Below, piece after piece: positions 56,771 to 64,000 of a DNA stretch of 64,000 bases. Below the pieces are notes generated by a model that ran no database searches, had not been told where the DNA came from, and saw nothing but the letters and a program-made list of their open reading frames with translations. This stretch comes from Agarivorans sp. TSD2052. Lineage in GTDB: Bacteria; Pseudomonadota; Gammaproteobacteria; Enterobacterales; Celerinatantimonadaceae. Where the stretch lies: positions 3,676,501 through 3,740,500 of the forward strand of contig NZ_CP096670.1 of NCBI RefSeq assembly GCF_023238625.1, written 5' to 3'. Every line of letters begins with the position of its first letter. Positions within the stretch are counted from its first letter, which is position 1. The translations under genes were made by a program, and so were the position numbers.

Positions 56771-57481
56771 CTAGAAAAAGGATTGGTATATGGTTTGGTA
56801 GTTACCATTATTTTTTAACACTTTAAGCGCATGGTTGATTTGCTTCAGCAGATCGACACTTTGCTGTGATACAGCCATACCCAAACCACTCGCGGGGTAG
56901 CTTTCTTCTGTTTGAATGACAAATTGCGGGTGCTGGGCTAACCAATAGTGAGCGGCGGCAGAATCTAAAAATACCGCATCGATTTTTGCTTGCTGCAAAT
57001 CGTTTAAAGCTAACTGGTAGCTGGGGTAAGCAATGGATAAAAACGCGGGCCGCTGGCTACGTAAAAAGCGTTGAAAACTCGAACCGCTTTGCACCGCTAC
57101 CGCCGCTCCCTCGGTGACATTAACACCTGCAGTGCTTAAGTAAACAGCGGTATTAACAAAATACGCATCGCTAAAACTCACCGTCTGTTTACGCTGTTCG
57201 GTGATATCTAAAGCAGAGATGGCTACATCGTAATGCCCTGCAGCAATACTGCTTAGCAGACTGTCAAAGGGTTGGTGATAAAATTCACATTGGCGATTAA
57301 TCTGCTGACAAATCGCCTTCGCCAATTCAATATCGAAACCGACAATGCTCTTATGTTCATCAAATGATTCAAAAGGCGGATAAGAGGCTTCAGTGACCAC
57401 GCGTAGCGGTTGCACTGCCGCGTAACTAAGCTGAACGAAAAAAAGCGGAACAAATAATAGCGATTTTAAGCACATAATCAT
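56771..57481 (-). CDS. Amino-acid-type periplasmic binding protein
   Basis: 236 residues. Signal peptide about 1-21 (ending SYA), then the SBP_bac_3 fold: LRVVTEASYPPFESFDE, FDIELAKAI, VAISALDITEQRKQ and the C-terminal helix with NNGNYQTIYQ. These are the signatures of polar amino-acid binding proteins such as ArtJ/HisJ. It lies divergent from argR with an ARG box in between, which suggests arginine or ornithine as ligand; this is inference. No permease or ATPase is adjacent. Confidence 0.82.
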   Translation of the reverse strand: MIMCLKSLLFVPLFFVQLSYAAVQPLRVVTEASYPPFESFDEHKSIVGFDIELAKAICQQINRQCEFYHQPFDSLLSSIAAGHYDVAISALDITEQRKQTVSFSDAYFVNTAVYLSTAGVNVTEGAAVAVQSGSSFQRFLRSQRPAFLSIAYPSYQLALNDLQQAKIDAVFLDSAAAHYWLAQHPQFVIQTEESYPASGLGMAVSQQSVDLLKQINHALKVLKNNGNYQTIYQSFF

Positions 57482-57576
57482 TTACACATGATAGCGAGTA
57501 GCCCCTATCTTAATGCAGCTTTAGCTATGCAAACAACTAATAGATAAAACTCACGCTCCAATAGTGTGTTTAGCTA

Positions 57577-57607
57577 TGCATTTATATGCACAAAACTAGA
57601 ATAAAGT
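57577..57607. promoter_or_regulatory. ARG box(es) before argR
   Basis: TGCATTTATATGCA at 57577-57590 is a near-perfect ArgR half-site palindrome (TGMATWWWWATKCA). A weaker second box (TAGAATAAAGTTGAT) follows a few bases later at the usual spacing. It lies in the 183-base region between the binding-protein gene and argR, so ArgR could control both, including itself. Confidence 0.75.
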
Positions 57608-57664
57608 TGATATAGCATAAAAAGTTGGAGACAATAAACGCGGACTTATAAGCTCGGACCTCCG

Positions 57665-58132
57665 ATGAAGTATAGCGACAAACAAGAACAATTAGTAAAA
57701 GCCTTTAAATCACTATTAAAAGAAGAGCGATTTGGCTCACAAGCCGAAATTGTAACGGCCCTACAAGATCAGGGTTATGAAAATATAAACCAGTCAAAAG
57801 TCTCACGAATGCTGAGTAAGTTTGGCGCGGTCCGCACCCGTAATGCCAAAATGGAAATGGTTTATTGCTTACCCGCTGAACTAGGGGTTCCGACGGTTTC
57901 TAGTCAGCTAAAGATTTTAGTCCTAGAAATGGACTTTAATGATGCTTTAATCGTTATTCATACCAGCCCCGGCGCCGCCCAACTTATTGCTAGGCTGCTT
58001 GACTCTTTAGGTAAGGCTGAGGGCATATTAGGTACCATTGCCGGCGACGATACCATTTTTATCACCCCGACTCGCCAAGTTGATATCGCCAGCGTATTTC
58101 AATCAGTGAAAGACCTATTTGAAATAGGGTAA
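57665..58132 (+). CDS. argR: Arginine repressor
   Basis: 155 residues. N-terminal winged helix ([45 protein letters not shown]) and the C-terminal arginine-binding/trimer domain ([15 protein letters not shown]). As a hexamer with arginine it represses arginine synthesis genes. Convergent on fbpC; the 24-base space and the fbpC 3' end form a long symmetrical hairpin. Confidence 0.95.
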   Translation: MKYSDKQEQLVKAFKSLLKEERFGSQAEIVTALQDQGYENINQSKVSRMLSKFGAVRTRNAKMEMVYCLPAELGVPTVSSQLKILVLEMDFNDALIVIHTSPGAAQLIARLLDSLGKAEGILGTIAGDDTIFITPTRQVDIASVFQSVKDLFEIG

Positions 58133-58143
58133 ACGGTTTGAAG

Positions 58144-58173
58144 TTTTCCTCAAAAGCTAGCTTTTGGGGAAAA
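58144..58173. terminator. Symmetrical hairpin between argR and fbpC
   Basis: TTTTCC/GGAAAA, a T-G step, and CAAAAG/CTTTTG around CTAG form a 15-base-pair palindrome that includes the last codons of fbpC. It lies where two convergent genes must end; a T-run after it is weak on both strands. Confidence 0.5.
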
Positions 58174-59209
58174 TAAACGCCGCATCTTTTTCTACTGACA
58201 ACCACACTTTTGTACCAGACATCGCTTGCCAGTGATCCCGCATTCGCGCATGAACAACTCGCTCAGGCATCGTGGCCAACTGCAATCTAAAATGAGTTTC
58301 ATTGCCCATTGCATGTACCGATATTACAGTGGCTTCAACAAGTTCACTGTTCTCCAATTGATGTACCACTACATCCTTAGCACGAATAATCACTTCTACC
58401 GGATGATCGTCAGCAATATGCTTAACCGTAATCTCACCCAAAGGTGTCATTACGCTGCCTGCTTTAACCTTCGCCACAAAACGATTACTGGGGCCAAATA
58501 AAGCGGCAACAAAAGCATTTTCCGGATGCAAATAAATATCTTGCGGGCAGGCATTTTGCACAATACGCCCTTGCTCCATAACAACAATGCGATCAGCAAT
58601 GAACATTGCTTCAAGGGGATCGTGAGTCACCATTACCGCTGGAGTATTGCTTTTTTTAAGAATATCTAGGGTTTCTTCTCTAACCTGTTGGCGCAAATGT
58701 TCGTCTAGCGCTGAAAATGGCTCGTCTAACAACATGGTATTAGGTTCTGGTGCTAACGCGCGAAGTAATGCTACACGTTGTTGTTGACCGCCAGATAAGG
58801 TGTGCGGATAACGCTCTAGTAGGCCTTGCATTCCCATACTATCAATACTGTCTTCGATCCATTGGCGACGCTGGGCAATATTTTGCTGCTTGCGCAAACC
58901 ATACTCTATATTAGCCCTAACACTCATGTGTGGAAACAATGCATAGTCTTGAAACATCATACCGATAGCCCGCTGTTCCGGCGGAAGGTGGGTCCCCGTG
59001 GCAGGAGAAGCGACTAATGCCTCTTGCAAATACAACTCACCGCTTTGCAAACGCTCTAAACCTGCAATTAAACGTAACAAGGTGGTTTTACCGCAACCAG
59101 AGGGCCCCAGCAAGGCGACTATTTGGTTTTCTTCAACCTCAATATTAATGTCTTTAAGTGCTTGTTGCTCACCGTAAAAGTGATTAACTTGACGTAACAC
59201 AATACTCAT
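58157..59209 (-). CDS. fbpC: Ferric iron ABC transporter ATPase (FbpC-like)
   Basis: 350 residues from the ATG at 59209; the frame opens 14 codons earlier, inside the permease gene. Walker A GPSGCGKTT, signature LSGGQQQRV, Walker B MLLDEPFSALD. A C-terminal TOBE domain follows (about 235-345). It is the third gene of fbpABC, importing Fe3+ delivered by the periplasmic binding protein. Confidence 0.9.
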   Translation of the reverse strand: MSIVLRQVNHFYGEQQALKDINIEVEENQIVALLGPSGCGKTTLLRLIAGLERLQSGELYLQEALVASPATGTHLPPEQRAIGMMFQDYALFPHMSVRANIEYGLRKQQNIAQRRQWIEDSIDSMGMQGLLERYPHTLSGGQQQRVALLRALAPEPNTMLLDEPFSALDEHLRQQVREETLDILKKSNTPAVMVTHDPLEAMFIADRIVVMEQGRIVQNACPQDIYLHPENAFVAALFGPSNRFVAKVKAGSVMTPLGEITVKHIADDHPVEVIIRAKDVVVHQLENSELVEATVISVHAMGNETHFRLQLATMPERVVHARMRDHWQAMSGTKVWLSVEKDAAFIFPKS

Positions 59210-59216
59210 TGTTGTT

Positions 59217-60902
59217 TTAGTTTCCTTTGCGGCCAGAGCCTGATGAACCAATGTTTCGGCTCATAATAATCACCGGGATAATACCCGCCAACAAAATGGT
59301 CAAAGCCGCTAATGAGCTTTGCTCCAATTGTTCAAGCGAAGCAAGATCCCACACTTGAGTGGATAAAGTATTAAAGTTAAATGGCCGTAAAATAAGCGTT
59401 ATCGGCAATTCTTTCATGGTATCAACAAACACCAATAGCATCGCTGTCAATAAACTAGGTCGAATCAATGGCAAATGAATACGCCATAGTGTTCTACCTG
59501 ATTGCGCTCCCAGCACTCGAGAAGCGTCATCCATTTCTGGGGTAATTTTACTTAAACTGGCATCCAGAGTTCGATAACTAAGTGCAATAAAACGTAACGA
59601 GTAGGCCAGAACTAAGGCCCCGCCAGTACCGGTAAATAGCAAGCCAAGCGGATAATCAAACCACGCCGTCATTAAACGATCTAGGGCGTTGTCTAACAAG
59701 CCTAAAGGGTAAAGAATCCCTACCGCCAACACCGCCCCAGGGATGGCGTAACCTAAGGTCGCCGCCTCGGCGATGCTCCGCATCTTGGCGCTTTTCGATA
59801 GACGCACACCATAAGCCAGCAATAAACCTAACACCGTGGTAACGATGGCTGCCATTGCCGCGAGCGAGAAGCTATTCCAAGCACTACTCATGTATTGCTC
59901 TAAACCAGAGTCGAGATTACGCAGTGCGTAATTGCTCAACACCGCAATCGGTAATAAGAAACCTAAACCAATCGGCAACAGACATAACCCCGTTGCCAGC
60001 CAAGCTTTTGCTCCTTTTAGCGGCTCTGCAAACATGGCTGGAGATTGGCCAGTTAGCTTGTAGAACTTACCGGCATTACGGCTATAGCGCTCTAAGCCCA
60101 GTAACAAAATGGAAAAGCTCACCAACATCATTGCAATCTGCGCAGCAGCGGAGAGACTGCTCATATTTAACCAAACGTCAAAGATACCAGCGGTTAGTGT
60201 TGGTACCGCAAAAAATTCTACGGTGCCATATTCGTTAATCGTCTCCATTAACGCCAGCGTCACCCCGACAACAATGGCGGGTCGCGCTAAAGGTAAGGCA
60301 ACGTTGAAAAAACTTTGCGTTTGGCTTTTACCTAAACAGCGACTCATTTCGAAAAGTTGTGCGGCCTGCTCTACAAATGCGGCGCGCGCTAATAAGTATA
60401 CGTAGGGATATAATACTAAGCTGAGTACCGCTATAGCCCCTTGAATAGAGCGTATTTCAGGAAACCAGTAATCACGAGCTGTTTGCCAACCAAATAACGC
60501 CCTCAGGCTTTTTTGTACAAAGCCTGCATACTCCAATTGATCGGTAATAACAAAAGCTAAGATGTAGCTAGGTACGGCTAAAGGTAACAATAAGCCCCAG
60601 ACCAGCATCGACTTAAGCGGAAAATCAAAACGCGTCACCAACCACGCGGCGCCGGTGCCGATTAGGCTCGTAAAGAACGCCACCCCAATACATAACAACA
60701 CCGTATTTTTTACGTAAATCCAAAACACCGTATCGAGTAAATGCTGCCAAATTTCCAGGTTATTCGCCCAAGACAATTTGACCAAAGTGATAACAGGAAC
60801 AAAGGCCAATAAAGCGATACTTACAGCTATCCACACCCAACGGTCAAATTGAGGTGCAGCTGTAACCAATCCAAATGAATGGGGTGTAGAGGGTTTACTC
60901 AT
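59217..60902 (-). CDS. fbpB: Ferric iron ABC transporter permease (FbpB-like)
   Basis: 561 residues, a fused double permease with about twelve helices; each half has an EAA-type loop (the first ends NEYGTVEFFAVPT). The ATG at 60902 has GGA 5 bases upstream; the frame opens three codons earlier at a TTG. Between fbpA and fbpC in the operon, with a hairpin terminator before it. Confidence 0.9.
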   Translation of the reverse strand: MSKPSTPHSFGLVTAAPQFDRWVWIAVSIALLAFVPVITLVKLSWANNLEIWQHLLDTVFWIYVKNTVLLCIGVAFFTSLIGTGAAWLVTRFDFPLKSMLVWGLLLPLAVPSYILAFVITDQLEYAGFVQKSLRALFGWQTARDYWFPEIRSIQGAIAVLSLVLYPYVYLLARAAFVEQAAQLFEMSRCLGKSQTQSFFNVALPLARPAIVVGVTLALMETINEYGTVEFFAVPTLTAGIFDVWLNMSSLSAAAQIAMMLVSFSILLLGLERYSRNAGKFYKLTGQSPAMFAEPLKGAKAWLATGLCLLPIGLGFLLPIAVLSNYALRNLDSGLEQYMSSAWNSFSLAAMAAIVTTVLGLLLAYGVRLSKSAKMRSIAEAATLGYAIPGAVLAVGILYPLGLLDNALDRLMTAWFDYPLGLLFTGTGGALVLAYSLRFIALSYRTLDASLSKITPEMDDASRVLGAQSGRTLWRIHLPLIRPSLLTAMLLVFVDTMKELPITLILRPFNFNTLSTQVWDLASLEQLEQSSLAALTILLAGIIPVIIMSRNIGSSGSGRKGN

Positions 60903-60935
60903 AGTTTCCAAACAGACCGGCTGTCGTTAATACAG

Positions 60936-60960
60936 AAAAAGCTGACCCAAGGTCAGCTTT
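60936..60960 (-). terminator. Partial terminator between fbpA and fbpB
   Basis: AAAGCTGACC/GGTCAGCTTT stem with a 3-base loop, followed by TTTTT on the minus strand, 37 bases after the fbpA stop. It should favour the binding protein over the membrane parts. Confidence 0.8.
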
Positions 60961-60996
60961 ATAAAGCTTGGTAATATAAACTAAGTTTATCAACCT

Positions 60997-62031
60997 TTAC
61001 ATATCAAAGCCAACACGGTCAACTAAACGTGCTGCTGCTGCGCGCTGCTCTGCCACCGCCTGCAAAGATATACGGTCTGCTTTAAAATCGCCTAAGCTCT
61101 CAATGTACTCATCGGTTTGAATTCCCTGACGAACCGGCTCTTCAAAATTCGCGGTAGCGTAAAGGCCCTGTGCTTGCTCACCGGCTAAAAATTCGAGTAA
61201 CTTAATAGCATTGGCTTTATTTTTAGCCGTTTTCAATAAACCTGCGCCAGAAATATTGATGTGCTGGCCACGACCACCCACCTGTTGGTCCAAGTATTCA
61301 ACACGAATATTCTCTGCCCATTGCTGCTGCTCGGGGCTTTTGGTGTTGTAATACATTTTGCCCATGTAGTAACGATTAGCGATGGCTAAATCACATTGAC
61401 CTTCAAATATGGCCTTAGCTTGAGCGCGGTCATTACCTTGAGGTTTACGAGCCAAATTATCTTTAACGCCACGCAACCATGTTTCTGCAGCAGCTTCACC
61501 GTCTTCTGCGATAACCGAAGCGATAAGCCCAATGTTGTAGACGTGTTTACCAGAGCGAGTACAAATACGCCCTTTCCACTTAGGGTCCGCTAAATCATTC
61601 AGCGAGTTTAACTCCCCAGCTGCAACCCGATCTTTATGTGCATAGATAACCCGAGCGCGGGTAGTCAATGCAAACCAAAGGTTTTCGGGGTGGCGTAAAT
61701 GCGCAGGAATAACCTCATTAATCAAAGCTGAATTAACAGGCTCAAATAAGCCCGCTGCGCGAACTTCTTCCAAACGGCCAATATCCACAGTAAGCACTAA
61801 ATCGGCTGGATTATTGGCACCCGCCGCCTTGATTTTTTCGGTCAAGCCTTTCTCTGCATGAACAACATTTACTTTGATGCCCGTTTCTGCAGTAAACGCA
61901 TCAGTAAGCGGTTGTAGCAAACTTTGCTGACGGTACGAATAAAGGTTAACTTCTTCAGCAGCAAACGCCGGTATAGCAACCACCAGTGATACAACTAAAG
62001 CCATTAATGAAGAGAATGGTGTATTTTTCAC
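60997..62031 (-). CDS. fbpA: Periplasmic ferric-iron binding protein (FbpA-like)
   Basis: 344 residues. Signal peptide about 1-24 (ending AFAA). The mature protein is a class-III FbpA: LYSYRQQSLLQPL near the start, and the adjacent iron ligands Tyr221-Tyr222 in ANRYYMGKMYYN. It binds Fe3+ in the periplasm for FbpBC. A Fur box lies 30 bases upstream of the start, matching iron-repressed expression. Confidence 0.92.
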   Translation of the reverse strand: MKNTPFSSLMALVVSLVVAIPAFAAEEVNLYSYRQQSLLQPLTDAFTAETGIKVNVVHAEKGLTEKIKAAGANNPADLVLTVDIGRLEEVRAAGLFEPVNSALINEVIPAHLRHPENLWFALTTRARVIYAHKDRVAAGELNSLNDLADPKWKGRICTRSGKHVYNIGLIASVIAEDGEAAAETWLRGVKDNLARKPQGNDRAQAKAIFEGQCDLAIANRYYMGKMYYNTKSPEQQQWAENIRVEYLDQQVGGRGQHINISGAGLLKTAKNKANAIKLLEFLAGEQAQGLYATANFEEPVRQGIQTDEYIESLGDFKADRISLQAVAEQRAAAARLVDRVGFDM

Positions 62032-62060
62032 GAATTAATCCTTTCACAACAAGTTAAATA

Positions 62061-62079
62061 CAAATCGTTATCATTTGGC
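62061..62079. promoter_or_regulatory. Fur box before fbpA
   Basis: CAAATGATAACGATTTGTA read on the minus strand resembles the Fur consensus GATAATGATAATCATTATC, with the AATGATAA core intact. About 30 bases from the fbpA start codon, in a promoter position. Confidence 0.75.
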
Positions 62080-62122
62080 TTTAGATTAGCACGGGTAAAA
62101 GGGATTGACTATGTTTTAAAAC

Positions 62123-62152
62123 AAAAAAAGGCCTGCTAATGCAGGCCTTTTT
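62123..62152. terminator. Terminator of amtB
   Basis: AGGCCTGC/GCAGGCCT with a TAAT loop, preceded by seven A and followed by five T, so strong on both strands; on the minus strand it is 16 bases after the amtB stop. Confidence 0.93.
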
Positions 62153-62167
62153 GATAATTAAATATTC

Positions 62168-63439
62168 TTAGTTAGAAGATTTTACTGTTACAAACTCTGG
62201 GTATGCATCGATACCACAATCATGTAAGTCCATACCGTTCATCTCTTCTTCTTCGGTAACTCGGATACCCATTACCGCTTTCAGAATGCTCCATACGATG
62301 AAGCTAGAAACAAATACCCAACCAAAGATGGTTAATGCACCAATGATTTGGCCAGAGAAACTTACACCGTCGTTAGTTAGTGGAACAATCAATAGACCGA
62401 ACAGACCCACAACACCGTGAACAGAGATAGCACCTACTGGATCATCAATCTTAATCTTGTCGAAGAACACGATTGAAGCCACTACCAATACGCCAGCAAC
62501 CGCACCGAATAACGTCGCTTGAAGCGCTGTAGGAGTAGAAGGCTCAGCAGTAATTGCTACTAGACCTGCTAACGCGCCGTTTAGAAGCATGGTTAGGTCA
62601 GCTTTACCCCACGTTAACTTACATACGATAAGCGCAGTAATTGCACCCGCAGCTGCAGCTGCGTTGGTGTTAAGGAAAACCATCGCCACAGAGTGAGCAC
62701 TTGCAGCATCGGCCAGTTTCAATACAGAACCGCCGTTAAAGCCAAACCAACCCATCCATAAGATGAAGGTACCCACAGTCGCTAGCGGCATGTTTGAACC
62801 AGGAATTGGGTTAACAGAACCGTTTTTGCTGTATTTACCTTTACGAGCACCTAGTAGTAATACACCTGACAATGCAGCAGCGGCACCGGCTAAGTGAACA
62901 ATACCAGAACCAGCGAAGTCAGAGAAACCAAGGTCACCAAGGTTGTATAAACCAAATACGTCTGCACCGCCCCACGTCCAGCTACCTTCTAGAGGATAGA
63001 TGAAACCAGTTAGCACTACAGCGAAGATTAAGAAAGCCCAAAGCTTCATACGCTCAGCAACCGCACCAGATACGATAGACATTGCCGTTGCAACGAATAC
63101 TACTTGGAAGAAGAAGTCAGAAGCGCCTGAGTATACGCTGCCGCCATCAAAGCCAGCGTCTTGTTTATCAGCGATAACACCCGCTAAATCAAAAGCTTCG
63201 ATACCCGATAAGAAAATACCACCGCCGTACATGATTGAATAACCACATACCAAGTACATGATACAAGCGATAGAATAAAGCGCGATATTCTTAGTTAGAA
63301 TTTCTGTGGTGTTTTTAGCACGAACTAAGCCAGCTTCTAGCATCGAGAAACCCGCTGCCATCCACATTACTAACGCACCACACACCAAAAAGTAAAAGGT
63401 GTCCATTGCGTACTGCAGTTGATAAATTTCGTTTTCCAT
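62168..63439 (-). CDS. amtB: Ammonium transporter
   Basis: 423 residues, eleven hydrophobic helices. The twin-His pair of the channel is visible in GIVHLAGA and SVHGVVG. No N-terminal signal sequence is evident, as in the Amt proteins that lack one. It imports ammonium and is switched by GlnK binding from the cytoplasm. Second gene of glnK-amtB. Confidence 0.96.
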   Translation of the reverse strand: MENEIYQLQYAMDTFYFLVCGALVMWMAAGFSMLEAGLVRAKNTTEILTKNIALYSIACIMYLVCGYSIMYGGGIFLSGIEAFDLAGVIADKQDAGFDGGSVYSGASDFFFQVVFVATAMSIVSGAVAERMKLWAFLIFAVVLTGFIYPLEGSWTWGGADVFGLYNLGDLGFSDFAGSGIVHLAGAAAALSGVLLLGARKGKYSKNGSVNPIPGSNMPLATVGTFILWMGWFGFNGGSVLKLADAASAHSVAMVFLNTNAAAAAGAITALIVCKLTWGKADLTMLLNGALAGLVAITAEPSTPTALQATLFGAVAGVLVVASIVFFDKIKIDDPVGAISVHGVVGLFGLLIVPLTNDGVSFSGQIIGALTIFGWVFVSSFIVWSILKAVMGIRVTEEEEMNGMDLHDCGIDAYPEFVTVKSSN

Positions 63440-63484
63440 AATTACTTCCCCGTAATCCCTATTAATAAGCTATTTAGGTCCCCC

Positions 63485-63823
63485 TTAAATAGCTTCTGCA
63501 TCCATTTCGCCAGTACGAATACGTACAACGTTACTTAAGTCATAAACAAAAATCTTACCGTCACCAATTTTGCCGGTGTAAGCAGCACTAGAAATAGCTT
63601 CAATGATTCGGTCAACATTTTCTGAGCTAGTGGCAATTTCTAATTTTACTTTTGGTAAAAAATCCACTTGGTATTCAGCACCACGGTAAAGTTCGGTGTG
63701 GCCCTTCTGACGGCCAAAACCTTTCACTTCTGATACAGTTAAACCATCAACACCCACTTCAGCGATAGCTTCGCGAACATCATCTAGTTTAAATGGCTTA
63801 ATTATCGCACTTATTAGTTTCAT
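63485..63823 (-). CDS. glnK: Nitrogen regulatory protein P-II
   Basis: 112 residues. Tyr51 in the T-loop (RGAEYQVDF) is the uridylylation site; the ATP-binding GxGRQKG and KIGDGKIFV segments are intact. It senses glutamine and 2-oxoglutarate and blocks AmtB when nitrogen is plentiful. Linked to amtB, as usual, with a sigma-54 promoter upstream. GGAGGAG lies 4 bases before the ATG. Confidence 0.97.
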   Translation of the reverse strand: MKLISAIIKPFKLDDVREAIAEVGVDGLTVSEVKGFGRQKGHTELYRGAEYQVDFLPKVKLEIATSSENVDRIIEAISSAAYTGKIGDGKIFVYDLSNVVRIRTGEMDAEAI

Positions 63824-63872
63824 TTTAACTCCTCCAAAGAGTCATCGATTAACCAGTCTTAGTTAGTTACTA

Positions 63873-63887
63873 ACAAGGTGTGTGCCA
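63873..63887 (-). promoter_or_regulatory. Sigma-54 promoter of glnK-amtB
   Basis: TGGCACACACCTTGT on the minus strand matches the -24/-12 consensus TGGCAC-N5-TTGC except for the last base. It is 50 bases from the glnK start, leaving room for a start site about 12 bases downstream. Confidence 0.8.
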
Positions 63888-63950
63888 CAACAATTTAAAC
63901 CATTAAAAACAACAACTTAATTTAAAATTGCAATTTCACGGCAAAGCTTG

Positions 63951-63969
63951 GCGCACCAATATAGAGCAC
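63951..63969 (-). promoter_or_regulatory. NtrC-like enhancer site
   Basis: TGTGCTCTATATTGGTGCG on the minus strand fits the NtrC site (TGCACY-N5-GGTGCA), with the GGTGC half well matched. About 75 bases upstream of the -24 element, a usual enhancer distance. Weaker than the promoter itself. Confidence 0.5.
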
Positions 63970-64000
63970 AAAAATTTAACATTGACCCAACTTGGAACAA

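Noticed and set aside
1-64000. CRISPR arrays, tRNA/rRNA genes, integrons, insertion sequences
   Set aside because: No repeated spacers, cloverleaf or ribosomal segments, attC or transposon ends could be seen; the only transposase-like gene lacks flanking repeats.

Overview
The window is a contiguous stretch of a marine gammaproteobacterial chromosome. Evidence for this is the gene content and order: ytjB next to the deo operon, holD-rimI, rpsF-priB-rpsR-rplI behind rnr-rlmB, mdh divergent from argR, and glnK-amtB. Lineage markers point to an Alteromonadales/Vibrionales-type organism: MotX of the sodium-driven polar flagellum, a DUF2986 small protein, a PEP-CTERM protein, and secreted or intracellular xylan/xyloside enzymes (GH10, GH31). 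An Agarivorans-like bacterium is my best guess; it is an inference, not proven. I see no rRNA, tRNA, CRISPR array, prophage or intact insertion sequence. Almost all of the window is ordinary chromosome with accessory islands.

Layout. (1) 1-9.1 kb: ytjB, then a five-gene nucleoside uptake and catabolism operon on the minus strand (nupC-deoC-deoA-deoB-deoD), a divergent transposase-derived zinc-ribbon protein, and a TatD/YjjV hydrolase with a 52-residue partner gene. (2) 9.5-14.2 kb: a BMP-type nucleoside ABC transporter (binding protein, double ATPase, two permeases), which should feed the same deo pathway. (3) 14.3-24.1 kb: prfC, a 500-base gap with an unusual stop-interrupted frame, a PEP-CTERM protein, a methyltransferase, a DUF2955/HlyD efflux-like pair, an AI-2E family transporter, and a GH31 enzyme with a PA14 insert. 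(4) 24.3-31.4 kb: a leucine-rich-repeat protein kinase, nhaR, a three-gene set (HPF-like ribosome protein, BI-1 protein, DUF533/YebE protein), eutBC, and a DUF2986 gene. (5) 31.6-36.2 kb: a GH10 xylanase with two CBM9-like repeats, then a membrane thioredoxin-like protein overlapping an outer-membrane protein. (6) 36.2-46 kb: rimI, holD, rluF, an HDOD protein, an SDR, a PhoD-like phosphatase, a peroxiredoxin, alr, dnaB and a cytochrome c. (7) 46.1-55.5 kb: ynjBCD transporter, rplI-rpsR-priB-rpsF, rlmB-rnr, motX. (8) 55.6-64 kb: mdh, an amino-acid-type binding protein, argR, the Fur-linked fbpABC iron transporter, and glnK-amtB with a sigma-54 type promoter.

How genes work together. Nucleosides enter through NupC or the BMP ABC system and are split by DeoD/DeoA; DeoB and DeoC then carry the deoxyribose to acetaldehyde and glyceraldehyde-3-phosphate. 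GH10 and GH31 enzymes fit xylan or xyloglucan use. Several sites can be read directly: an ARG box before argR, a Fur box before fbpA, a -24/-12 promoter and NtrC-like site before glnK, a CRP-like site before the zinc-ribbon gene, and many hairpin-plus-T-run terminators. Many listed gene starts were moved from the longest reading frame to an internal codon with a better ribosome-binding site; each case is stated.
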